In this document: one piece after another, positions 7,963 through 14,654 of the stretch
How the letters are laid out: each line of letters starts with the position of its first letter
Numbering within the stretch: the first letter of the stretch is position 1
Assembly: GCF_014844135.1 (NCBI RefSeq)
Contig: NZ_CP041403.1
Span: forward strand, 2,046,001-2,110,000
Source of the DNA: Arcobacter sp. FWKO B
GTDB taxonomy: Bacteria > Campylobacterota > Campylobacteria > Campylobacterales > Arcobacteraceae
DNA length: 64,000 nucleotides
Direction of reading: 5' to 3'
Made by a program: the position numbers and the translations under genes
Notes under the pieces: model-generated
Told to the model about the DNA's origin: nothing
The model's input: the letters and a program-made list of their open reading frames with translations, nothing else
The model's database searches: none

Positions 7963-9011
7963 AAAAAATAGTTTTAACGAGTTTAATAGCTAGTAATCTG
8001 CTACTTGCTGATTTAACAACGACAGTTACAAAACAAGATCAACAAAGTGAAAGTACAAAAGAGCAATTGCAAAAAAGTATAAACAAAGCTCTTACAGATA
8101 CAGAGAGTAAGAGTAGAGGTGATGAAAATAGTATCAATAAGAGTTTGTCAAAATCTTTGACTGAAACAAGATCAGTAACTCAAAATGCTACACAATCAAA
8201 AACAGGGACTTGGAGTGTAACAATCAATCCTGTGCCATATGTATTAATGCAGCTCAGGCAAAACGGTTGGGATAAAAGAGCTTTTTTTATAACAAATCAA
8301 GAGCTAGGCACTAGTTATTATCTTGATGATAATGAAGATGATGGAATTATTGATTTAAATAAAAAGTCTTATGTTGAGGCTAAAGCTTCAACTAGAGGTA
8401 AGATGTCAAAAGAGCAATTGAAGAAGATTGAAGAAGTTGTTAATATTCTACATTATACTGGTACAGTCGCAGAACACGCTATCAACAATATGAATAAGTA
8501 TCACAATCCAGACACTACAAATATTGAAGATTTAGCACTAAAAGCAGTTATTGAAGCAACTAAAAAAGTCAAACATAGATATATAAATCTCTATAAGTGT
8601 AATTATGGCGGTAGTAATGATGTCTATGTGTGTAATGATAGTGAGTACACGCTATCGTTGTCTCAAGTGGGTGCTAGTGTTGGAATACCGTCACTGCTCA
8701 AAAATGGTGTAGCGTATTACAGTGCTGACAAAATAGGGTTTTCTACACCCACGCTAACATTAGCTTTTGCGAACACGACGAGCGAAGCAATGTCAAAACT
8801 ATTACAAGACAGTGAATCATCAGCAGTAGCTCAAGCAGTTAGAGAATATACATCGACTTTAAGAAGTCAAGGTCAAACAAAAACAGCTTCACAAATCGAA
8901 AGTGCTTTTGTCGAAAAAGCATTAACAAAAAATGTAAACAAAGACATAGCTGCGGTCAAACAAGCTATAGATTCAGCTAGTCCAACTTCGGTACTAAAAA
9001 TATTTCAATAA
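7959..9011 (+). CDS. exported Ser/Thr/Gln-rich hypothetical protein, 350 aa
   Basis: The ATG overlaps the stop of the previous gene (ATGA). Residues 1-17 (MKKIVLTSLIASNLLLA) form a signal peptide. Residues about 20-75 are Ser/Thr/Lys/Asn-rich with repeated SINK and SLSK-like motifs, likely an extended surface region. The central part has two cysteines (CNYGG, VCND). The tail (about 255-350) is rich in Ala/Thr/Ser helices. No known family is recognised. It could be a surface or pilus-associated component of the element's transfer or infection apparatus, which is inference from export and context. Confidence 0.75.
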   Translation: MKKIVLTSLIASNLLLADLTTTVTKQDQQSESTKEQLQKSINKALTDTESKSRGDENSINKSLSKSLTETRSVTQNATQSKTGTWSVTINPVPYVLMQLRQNGWDKRAFFITNQELGTSYYLDDNEDDGIIDLNKKSYVEAKASTRGKMSKEQLKKIEEVVNILHYTGTVAEHAINNMNKYHNPDTTNIEDLALKAVIEATKKVKHRYINLYKCNYGGSNDVYVCNDSEYTLSLSQVGASVGIPSLLKNGVAYYSADKIGFSTPTLTLAFANTTSEAMSKLLQDSESSAVAQAVREYTSTLRSQGQTKTASQIESAFVEKALTKNVNKDIAAVKQAIDSASPTSVLKIFQ

Positions 9012-9019
9012 TTCTTAAT

Positions 9020-9047
9020 GATTGGGTGACTTAAACATCACTCAATC
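9020..9047 (+). terminator. candidate terminator after exported-protein cluster
   Basis: GATTGGGTGA (9020-9029) pairs with TCACTCAATC (9038-9047) with one G-U pair and an 8-base loop. Only a short GTTTC follows, so termination efficiency is uncertain. It separates the exported cluster from leader copy 4. Confidence 0.5.
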
Positions 9048-9085
9048 GTTTCAAAAAAACCAATCAAATAAATTCTACAATCTTA

Positions 9086-9161
9086 AATCTTGAAATTGTG
9101 AAGAGAATTAGAAACAGTTGTTAATCAACTAGCTCAAATTCAAAAAACATAAGGGGGTGCA
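9086..9161 (+). promoter_or_regulatory. Element leader repeat, copy 4
   Basis: It reads AATCTTGAAATTGTGAAG, then TTAGAAACAG after a short spacer, followed by the hairpin AGTTG-TTAAT-CAACT (9117-9131). AAGGGGGTG and the ATG at 9162 follow. The loop and stem sequences differ from those of copy 1 while pairing is kept, which hints that structure matters. Confidence 0.6.
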
Positions 9162-9314
9162 ATGCCACAAAAATTAGCTTTTAGCGAGTTTGGAAAACTT
9201 GCGTTATTACGATTGAATGAGGGTGCTTTTCAAAATGAAGAGCTGATGAAGTTTGCAAAAGAATTAAAGCTTCCAGTGCAAACAAAAATAAATTTTAAGA
9301 AAAAAAGAGGTTAA
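9162..9314 (+). CDS. small hypothetical protein, 50 aa
   Basis: The ATG at 9162 follows AAGGGGGTGCA, a strong ribosome binding site, directly behind leader copy 4. The product (MPQKLAFSEFGKLALLRL at the start, basic KKKRG at the end) is helical and soluble. The next gene starts 1 base after its stop. Its place mirrors that of the 52-residue protein behind leader copy 1, though I see no clear sequence similarity. Function unknown. Confidence 0.65.
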   Translation: MPQKLAFSEFGKLALLRLNEGAFQNEELMKFAKELKLPVQTKINFKKKRG

Positions 9315-9315
9315 A

Positions 9316-9714
9316 ATGAGCAATGATGTAACATATAAGCAGGTAGAAAAAATGCTTGTGGAGCTCTCAACTTTAAAGCCAGAACTTGAAGTTTTGAATC
9401 TGAATCTTGAAACTATGGCAAGTTCAAATTCCAAATTAAGTTTGGCGGTTGAAAAATTAAATAATGCTGCAAATAATGCCGACGATATGGTCAAAAAGTT
9501 CGACAATATAGAGCTTGGTAAATATGGTGAAACAATCACAAGTCTTAAAAACTCTATTTTATTGATCTACAAAAGCAATAAAGAAAAAGCTAACATAGAG
9601 CTAGTCGAAGAGCTTAATAGTAGAATAAACACAAAAATAGATTATTTAATGTATGGTATTGTAGCTACTTTAGGTATTAATTTTGTTTCGCTATTTACTA
9701 TTTTATTAAAATAA
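9316..9714 (+). CDS. tail-anchored coiled-coil protein, 132 aa
   Basis: An AAAAGAGG site precedes the ATG. Residues about 5-105 are Leu/Asn/Glu/Lys-rich with heptad-like spacing (LSTLKPELEVLNLNLE), indicating a coiled coil. Residues 110-131 (YLMYGIVATLGINFVSLFTILL) are a single hydrophobic segment at the very C-terminus, so the protein is probably tail-anchored with a cytoplasmic coiled coil. Such a layout suits a scaffold or receptor at the membrane. No family recognised; it lies in the second coupling-protein cluster. Confidence 0.75.
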   Translation: MSNDVTYKQVEKMLVELSTLKPELEVLNLNLETMASSNSKLSLAVEKLNNAANNADDMVKKFDNIELGKYGETITSLKNSILLIYKSNKEKANIELVEELNSRINTKIDYLMYGIVATLGINFVSLFTILLK

Positions 9715-9730
9715 AAACAAGGAGTTAGAT

Positions 9731-10123
9731 ATGATGGGTAATGATAAAAGTTGGAACGCAATGAGCGGAGATAATGCAATGAGTGGTCACAATGCTATGA
9801 GTGGCAACGCGATGGAAGGTGGCAATTATGGTGGTGGTGGTGCAAGAAGCGAAGATGATGATCTGTTCCTTTCACCTGAGGAGAGGCTCGCTTTAAAAAT
9901 GTATCTTGGTGTTGGGATAGGTGTTGTAATATCGCTTGTGAGTTTTGGTGTTTTATTGTTTTCTTCGACAATCTCACTAGTAGTGATAGCTCTATTTTTC
10001 TTTATAGGATTAGTTATTGCTGGTGGTTCTTTTGGAGCTTATGAGTTAAAGATGAAGTTCTACAAACGATTCACAAAAGATGAATTTGAGCATGAACTTG
10101 TTCGCCCAGGACAAAAGAGATGA
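9731..10123 (+). CDS. MSGNA-motif membrane protein, 130 aa
   Basis: The N-terminal 30 residues contain NAMSGDNAMSGHNAMSGNAM, a degenerate version of the repeat in the 481-residue protein at 2620, followed by a Gly-rich linker (GGNYGGGGA) and an acidic patch. Two hydrophobic segments at about 57-77 and 80-103 form a membrane hairpin, and the C-terminus is charged. It lacks the long Gln-rich tail of its larger relative. AAGGAG precedes the start. It is two genes upstream of the second coupling protein and overlaps the next gene by 4 bases. The shared N-terminus suggests both proteins are handled by the same partner. Confidence 0.8.
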   Translation: MMGNDKSWNAMSGDNAMSGHNAMSGNAMEGGNYGGGGARSEDDDLFLSPEERLALKMYLGVGIGVVISLVSFGVLLFSSTISLVVIALFFFIGLVIAGGSFGAYELKMKFYKRFTKDEFEHELVRPGQKR

Positions 10124-10407
10124 GAAGAGAACTAATCATCATAAATGGATATGTATCAAGTCTTTGTGAAAAAGATATTTTAACTGCTATTAAGAACACG
10201 CAGATTGATGATTTGCGTTTTGATAGAGACAGATGTTGTTATGACTATGACAACGCAAGTGAAGAAGTGAAAAAAAGGTATTTAAATGAATTCATATCGT
10301 CATTAGTTCTTTTGTGGGCTGGTAAAAATACTAAAGAAGATGGACGCATTAAAGAGTGGCGCTTGGGTTGGGTTGAAAAAGTTTCATTAGAGTCTTTAGA
10401 GCAATGA
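10120..10407 (+). CDS. hypothetical protein, 95 aa
   Basis: The ATG overlaps the stop of the MSGNA-motif gene (ATGA), and its own TGA overlaps the ATG of the second coupling protein, so the three are translationally coupled. The product is soluble, charged and Trp-rich near its end (RIKEWRLGWVEKV). No motif is recognised. Tight coupling suggests an adaptor of the ATPase encoded next. Confidence 0.7.
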   Translation: MRRELIIINGYVSSLCEKDILTAIKNTQIDDLRFDRDRCCYDYDNASEEVKKRYLNEFISSLVLLWAGKNTKEDGRIKEWRLGWVEKVSLESLEQ

Positions 10408-11657
10408 AAGAGATATTAATTGGTGGGGCGATACATAAAGATACGTTCCTCACTCAAAATGAAAATACAGATATTTTAAGTCATCATTTGCACATTAAAA
10501 ATGATGATGAGTTTAAGCACTTTGGTGTTTTTGGTGCTTCTGGAGCAGGTAAAACAGTTTTACTCAATAATCTATTTTATCAAATTAGAAAAAGGCTCAA
10601 TGAAAAAGCGATTGTTCACGACTTCAAACAAGATTTCACAGACAATCATTTTAATCCTTTTTTTGATGAAATCTTCAATCCTGTTGAAACTCAAAAATCT
10701 TTAAGATGGACGATTTTCAACGACATCAAAAACAAGCAAGATATTGACATAATAGTCAATTCGTTAATTCCAAATTCAAATGCAAATGACCCATTTTGGA
10801 ATAATGCAGGGAAAAATGTGTTTAAGGCACTTTTACGACTTTTACACTTCACTCATCCAAATCCGAAAAATGCTGATTTGTGGGATTTAATTTGCATGAA
10901 TGACAAGAATATTCATGATAAATTACTGCTTTGCGAAGAGACTAGATTTTATGCTTCTATCTTCAAAGATATGCAAAGTAAAACGACTCAAAGCGTGATG
11001 GAAGTACTTAAAACTCATGTTGAATGTTTTGAGTATATGAAAGATATGGATGGTGACTTTTCGATGAGGGCGTGGGTAAAAAAAGGCACTGGTAGTATAT
11101 TCGTCCAAAATAACAAGAATGTTCAAGACACTATCAAGCCCTTGATTACATTGTTTTTGGATTTAGCGAGCAAATTCGCTCTTGCTCAAAAAGACCAAAA
11201 AACAAATAAAATTTGGTTCTTTTTTGATGAAATAGGTGAACTACACAGACTTGATTCTATTATATCTTTGCTCACTCAAGGACGAAGTAAAGCAGTGATT
11301 AGCGTAGTTGCTACTCAGGGCCATATGAATCTAAAAAATATTTATTCGACGGAAGAGCTATCTATAATATTAAATGCTATCTCAAATCTTTTTATACTCG
11401 AAATGAATGACGATATCGAGTGTAAATATTTTGCGAATCACATTGGACCTACAAAAGTTAAAAAAAGGAATGTCCAGTACAATTCAAAAGGTCGTCAAAT
11501 CGGAGTAAATGAACATGTAGAAGAAAGATTGATTGTTCAGCCTTATGAGATTAAAAACGCTGGTGAAAGAGTTGTTTTTTGCAAATCTGCGAGCGATTTA
11601 AACTGGACTTTTGTTAAAGTTTTTCCAAAGAGAGATTGGGGGAAAGGGATTTTGTAA
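10404..11657 (+). CDS. Second type IV coupling protein-like ATPase, without membrane anchor
   Basis: The 417-residue product has Walker A GASGAGKT at 44-51, a NHFNPFF segment at 81-87, DPFWNNAGKNVFKALL at 129-144 (TraD-type ATPases carry a similar DP-W-A segment), Walker B WFFFDEIGEL at 271-280 and the TQGRSKAVISVVATQG stretch at 291-306. These place it in the TraD/TrwB group of coupling-protein ATPases. Unlike the 628-residue relative at 4065 it has no N-terminal membrane helices, so it must act in the cytoplasm or through a membrane partner, for example the proteins at 9316 or 9731. It ends a coupled gene cluster and is followed by a large hairpin. Two such ATPases in one element is unusual. 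A packaging or conjugation-related HerA-type ATPase is the alternative reading. Confidence 0.85.
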   Translation: MKEILIGGAIHKDTFLTQNENTDILSHHLHIKNDDEFKHFGVFGASGAGKTVLLNNLFYQIRKRLNEKAIVHDFKQDFTDNHFNPFFDEIFNPVETQKSLRWTIFNDIKNKQDIDIIVNSLIPNSNANDPFWNNAGKNVFKALLRLLHFTHPNPKNADLWDLICMNDKNIHDKLLLCEETRFYASIFKDMQSKTTQSVMEVLKTHVECFEYMKDMDGDFSMRAWVKKGTGSIFVQNNKNVQDTIKPLITLFLDLASKFALAQKDQKTNKIWFFFDEIGELHRLDSIISLLTQGRSKAVISVVATQGHMNLKNIYSTEELSIILNAISNLFILEMNDDIECKYFANHIGPTKVKKRNVQYNSKGRQIGVNEHVEERLIVQPYEIKNAGERVVFCKSASDLNWTFVKVFPKRDWGKGIL

Positions 11658-11666
11658 GCATAAAAT

Positions 11667-11739
11667 TTGTGAATATATATAGAGAGAAATACAATATGAC
11701 TAAAGTTGTATTAATTCAGGACCATATATATATTCACAA
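11667..11739. terminator. nested perfect inverted repeat between convergent genes
   Basis: TTGTGAATATATATA (11667-11681) and its exact complement (11725-11739) enclose a second perfect stem, AATACAA (11688-11694) with TTGTATT (11706-11712). It lies between the stop of the second coupling-protein gene and the end of the minus-strand gene at 11700, which it overlaps. The position suits a bidirectional terminator, though the stem is AT-rich and lacks clear T-tracts. Confidence 0.5.
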
Positions 11740-12698
11740 TCACTGTTAACCAATTCATGTTCCATTAATTCTGTCCACCAAGGTGAATTTTCTATATTCC
11801 AATGTTTTAACCAACAAATATTTTCCAATGAATAAGGTATACACCCATCGATATCGTCACACATTTCTGTAGTATAATTGTTGTCTGCTATAAACTGTTT
11901 TAATCCAGACAAAGTTATTTTATACTTATCTTCAGGTGTTCTGAATAAAAATTTAGTAAATATGTAGAAATCATAATCTTTGATGTCAATATATAAAAAT
12001 TCCCATCCTATATATAAATCATTTCTGATTTTATATTCAAAAAATTCGTTAATAGTTTTAGGAATAAAATTTTTTTCTAAATACTCAGCATTGTTGTTGT
12101 CTAAGTGTTTAAAAAAATCTTTAGAATTGTAATGATTGTATGGCATTAAGTCACCATAATAATTGTAAAAGAAATTACGAACAGTTTTTTCTAAATAATT
12201 TTCTTCATCTGTTGGGATACAAGTTATAATAGCATCCATTTCATTGTTAATTTCCTGAATGATTTTATAAAATATAGAATAACTCAACTTCTTTATAATA
12301 TCATTTTTATATTCAAAATAGCTTTTGAATATAAATCTTTCAATTTTATTAGTACACATAGAACTCATTCTTTGTGTTTGTAAATCACTACATTCAGTAT
12401 GATTGATTTGCAAGTTTAAATTTAAAGGATTGGGATTATATACAAAATTTTCGATGTCTTGAAAAAGTTCATCAATCTTTTCAATATTACAATACAATTT
12501 TGTAATTTGAATTACAATTTGATATTTAGGAAAATTTATTGATTCTTTTTTATATTTGAGTATCTGGAAGAGTAAGTCATTAGTATTTTCTATTTGAATA
12601 TTAATTTTATTATTTTGAATCATATCCCTACAAACATTTTGAGCATTTTGTCCGCCCGAAACAGTATCAATCCTTTGAATATCACTAGTCATTGTCAA
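11700..12698 (-). CDS. hypothetical protein paired with CI-like repressor, 332 aa
   Basis: The ATG overlaps the stop of the repressor gene at 12695 by 4 bases, so they form a two-gene operon. Residues about 8-27 (IQRIDTVSGGQNAQNVCRDM) nearly repeat a segment of the repressor (IQTISNGQNAQTVHRDM), also at DNA level. The remainder is rich in Tyr, Asn, Ile and Phe with several Trp near the C-terminus; it has no membrane segment. It lacks the HExxH of ImmA-type anti-repressor proteases. I recognise no family. Given its place beside a repressor in a mobile element, a modulator of the repressor or an accessory (for example defence) protein are both possible. Confidence 0.7.
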   Translation of the reverse strand: MTMTSDIQRIDTVSGGQNAQNVCRDMIQNNKINIQIENTNDLLFQILKYKKESINFPKYQIVIQITKLYCNIEKIDELFQDIENFVYNPNPLNLNLQINHTECSDLQTQRMSSMCTNKIERFIFKSYFEYKNDIIKKLSYSIFYKIIQEINNEMDAIITCIPTDEENYLEKTVRNFFYNYYGDLMPYNHYNSKDFFKHLDNNNAEYLEKNFIPKTINEFFEYKIRNDLYIGWEFLYIDIKDYDFYIFTKFLFRTPEDKYKITLSGLKQFIADNNYTTEMCDDIDGCIPYSLENICWLKHWNIENSPWWTELMEHELVNSDCEYIYGPELIQL

Positions 12699-12899
12699 TA
12701 ATCCATTAAGTGAACTCTAAAACCTTTTAAATCATTTTTATCTTTTGCTTTTTGATATGCCTCAATAAAAAGACTAAGAGTTGCGGTGTCAATATCTTTA
12801 CATAAATTATCTTCTTTCGGATTTGAGCCACTAATCATATCCCTATGAACAGTCTGAGCATTTTGTCCGTTTGAAATAGTTTGAATTGTTTGCGAATAT
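12618..12899 (-). repeat. duplicated segment in adjacent genes (GQNAQ motif)
   Basis: 12618-12682 and 12833-12899 are direct copies with about 80 percent identity over the first 60 bases by eye. The first encodes the N-terminus of the 332-residue protein and the second the linker of the repressor. Both encode a GQNAQ-x-V-x-RDMI peptide. Confidence 0.75.
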
Positions 12900-13090
12900 G
12901 ATGGAGTATAAATATATTCCATCGCCTTTGAGTCTCTAGAATTTATATATTCTAACATTGTACCTAAAGCTTTTCTACTTTTCCAGCCGTTGACGGTACT
13001 TCTTTCCGCACCTATACTATTTGCAAAATCAGTTATAGAAGATACATTGTAATAGTTAAACAATTTGCTTAAAACATCATCAAAATCCAT
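12695..13090 (-). CDS. CI-like HTH repressor lacking a peptidase domain, 131 aa
   Basis: Residues 1-48 (FDDVLSKLFNYYNVSSITDFANSIG, then STVNGWKSRKAL) match the layout of the phage CI repressor N-terminal domain, with the recognition helix around GAERSTVNGWKSR. The linker holds the motif NGQNAQTVHRDMI, and the C-terminal 35 residues are a short helix-rich segment, too short for an S24 peptidase. It should therefore not be inactivated by RecA-stimulated self-cleavage. It is transcribed divergently from the AlpA-like genes; the 208-base gap holds palindromic sites and a strong promoter, so it probably represses that promoter and its own. Confidence 0.8.
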   Translation of the reverse strand: MDFDDVLSKLFNYYNVSSITDFANSIGAERSTVNGWKSRKALGTMLEYINSRDSKAMEYIYTPSYSQTIQTISNGQNAQTVHRDMISGSNPKEDNLCKDIDTATLSLFIEAYQKAKDKNDLKGFRVHLMDY

Positions 13091-13134
13091 AATACTACCC
13101 TTTTTGTTTCAAAATTAATCAAATATTCATTAAA

Positions 13135-13150
13135 ATGATACAAATATCAT
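13135..13150. promoter_or_regulatory. operator-like palindrome
   Basis: ATGATA (13135-13140), CAAA, TATCAT (13145-13150) is a perfect inverted repeat in the divergent region just upstream of the repressor gene. Related half-sites occur at 13163-13170 (CATATGAT) and 13202-13209 (ATCATATG), flanking the rightward promoter. They are candidate binding sites of the CI-like repressor. Confidence 0.5.
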
Positions 13151-13158
13151 CAAAACAC

Positions 13159-13187
13159 TTGACATATGATTAAAAACTTGCTATGAT
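13159..13187 (+). promoter_or_regulatory. sigma70 promoter of the AlpA-like operon
   Basis: TTGACA (13159-13164) and TATGAT (13182-13187) are separated by 17 bases, a near-consensus promoter and unusual in Campylobacterota, where the -35 box is normally weak. CATATGAT and ATCATATG sites overlap and follow it, so tight repression is likely. Confidence 0.75.
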
Positions 13188-13298
13188 TTCTTTAATAACT
13201 CATCATATGTTATATTTATGATTAAATACTAATCGTTAATATTAAAACATAATGATGAGTATTATAGTAAAAAAAAGCTTAAAAACAAAAGGATACAA

Positions 13299-13541
13299 AT
13301 GGATACTATAAATCAAACTATAGCCCAAATTGATGAAATGGGCTACAAAAATAAAATAACGCTAAATGAAGCTACTGTAGCAAAAATAATAGGTGTAAGT
13401 AGCTCAACATTGAGCAACTGGCGTAAAGAGGGCTTAGGCCCAAATTATAAAAAAATAGACAACGGTAAGGTGATTTACACCAAGCAAGCAATAGCAGAGT
13501 GGCTATCGCAAACAAAAAGATTAAAACACAAAAGGAGATAA
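13299..13541 (+). CDS. AlpA/excisionase-like HTH protein, 80 aa (first of tandem pair)
   Basis: Residues 20-72 contain ITLNEATVAKIIGVSSSTL followed by SNWRKEGLGPNYKKI and VIYTKQAIAEWL, the helix-turn-helix plus wing pattern of the AlpA/Xis (MerR-like) family. Members act as excisionases and as transcriptional activators in phages and integrated elements. An AAAAGGATAC site precedes the ATG. The gene at 13543 is a close copy that starts 1 base after this stop. As first gene behind the CI-controlled promoter it is a good candidate for the switch that activates or excises the element. Confidence 0.85.
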   Translation: MDTINQTIAQIDEMGYKNKITLNEATVAKIIGVSSSTLSNWRKEGLGPNYKKIDNGKVIYTKQAIAEWLSQTKRLKHKRR

Positions 13542-13542
13542 A

Positions 13543-13782
13543 ATGGACACTATGGCACAAATAATGGCTCAAATAAATGAAATGGGCTATAAAAACAAAA
13601 TAACCCTAAATGAAGCTACTGTAGCAAAGATAATAGGTGTAAGTAGCTCAACATTGAGCAACTGGCGTAAAGATGGATTAGGGCCAAACTACAGAAAAAT
13701 AGATAACGGTAAAAAAGGTAAGGTGATTTATACCAAGCAAAGTGTAGCTGAATGGCTAAGTCAAACAGTTCTTACGGCTTGA
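13543..13782 (+). CDS. AlpA/excisionase-like HTH protein, 79 aa (second of tandem pair)
   Basis: It repeats the product of the preceding gene over nearly its full length: the core from EMGYKNKITLNEATV through the SSSTLSNWRK helix is identical, followed by E-to-D and K-to-R changes, an inserted KKG before KVIYTKQ and a different C-terminus. AAAGGAGATAAA precedes the ATG. The pair is therefore a tandem duplication that has begun to diverge. Two copies could form heterodimers or divide excision and activation roles, which is inference. Confidence 0.85.
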   Translation: MDTMAQIMAQINEMGYKNKITLNEATVAKIIGVSSSTLSNWRKDGLGPNYRKIDNGKKGKVIYTKQSVAEWLSQTVLTA

Positions 13783-13792
13783 GGAATATAAA

Positions 13793-14551
13793 ATGTCTAA
13801 ATATGGCGATATTAAGCTTGAATTAAGCTTTACATTGAGTAAAACTCCTACCAGAAAAGTAGTTGAAATGGTTGCTGCGTACGACCGTTTAATAATGAAT
13901 ATAGTCGAAAAGCTGGCTTTCGCTAAATTCCAAAGGGAATTTTCAATCCCTGATTTTTGCCCAAAATCTGTGTTTATGGACTTTGCGAAACACTATTTTG
14001 AGCAGAGATGGATTAAAAATCATACTAAATATGATCTATCTGATAATGAAAAAGTTATCAATAAAGCGATATCTGTCATGTTCGCGTCGCTTAAAAACCT
14101 TGTGAGTGAGGGTTGGACTTGTACAAAAACTGGAAGATGGGTTGAAAATCCAAGGAAAATAACAGAGAGCGATATGTATAGTATCGTTCATTCTTTGGGG
14201 TATGATAATGACTCTCAAAAAGAACTAGAAGATGGTATTGAGATTGAAAGAATCAAAAAATATCATATAAATGAAGCCGAAATGGCTATAAAATCGATGT
14301 TGGATGAGTTAAAAATAACCCGTCTTGAAGCTTTTGAAATTGCAGATATACTTCAAATTGATTTAAAGATATCAAATGATTACAATGATGTAAGTGAGAT
14401 GGTTACAGTCGATAATCATCATCAAGTGAGAGTATTTGCTGATGAGAGCGTAGTCATTAGTAGTTTCATAAATTATTACAATGGTGCAAAATATCGTCAA
14501 AATCGAAATTTCGCAAAAAAAGCAACTCAAGCAGTCTTATCATTTTCATAA
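13793..14551 (+). CDS. hypothetical element protein, 252 aa
   Basis: It starts 10 bases after the second AlpA-like gene behind a GAGGAATAT site, so it is in the same operon. The product is soluble and mostly helical with a Trp-containing central part (EGWTCTKTGRWVENP) and no membrane segment or recognised catalytic motif. Its position as last gene before the tRNA, under the element's regulated promoter, would suit a replication, excision or mobilisation function, but nothing in the sequence proves one. An earlier guess of replication initiator could not be supported. Confidence 0.7.
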   Translation: MSKYGDIKLELSFTLSKTPTRKVVEMVAAYDRLIMNIVEKLAFAKFQREFSIPDFCPKSVFMDFAKHYFEQRWIKNHTKYDLSDNEKVINKAISVMFASLKNLVSEGWTCTKTGRWVENPRKITESDMYSIVHSLGYDNDSQKELEDGIEIERIKKYHINEAEMAIKSMLDELKITRLEAFEIADILQIDLKISNDYNDVSEMVTVDNHHQVRVFADESVVISSFINYYNGAKYRQNRNFAKKATQAVLSFS

Positions 14552-14564
14552 AATACTCTCCCAC

Positions 14565-14654
14565 AGGGTAGATATAGGGTAGATATGATTTTTGTTAAAT
14601 TTGCTTTTTTTGCGATTTGATTGGTTGAAACTTCTATTTTATGGTGTTTGTAAG
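14565..14654. other. candidate right end of the integrated element
   Basis: The 90 bases between the last element gene and the tRNA 3' end hold a perfect tandem 11-bp repeat, AGGGTAGATAT at 14565-14575 and again at 14576-14586, and otherwise AT-rich sequence. Element genes on one side and housekeeping genes on the other place the junction here. Integration at a tRNA 3' end would leave the tRNA intact, as seen. The partner attachment site would lie left of the window, so this remains unproven. Confidence 0.4.

Noticed and set aside
10404-11657. Inovirus Zot/pI assembly ATPase
   Set aside because: The DPFWNNAGKNVFKALL and TQGRSKAVISVVATQG segments fit TraD-type coupling proteins better, and there is no membrane helix as in Zot.
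11700-12698. ImmA-type anti-repressor protease
   Set aside because: The position next to the repressor fits, but there is no HExxH zinc motif; HELVN near the C-terminus lacks the second histidine.
14551-14654. Origin of replication with iterons
   Set aside because: Only two copies of the 11-bp repeat are present and no replication initiator could be identified.
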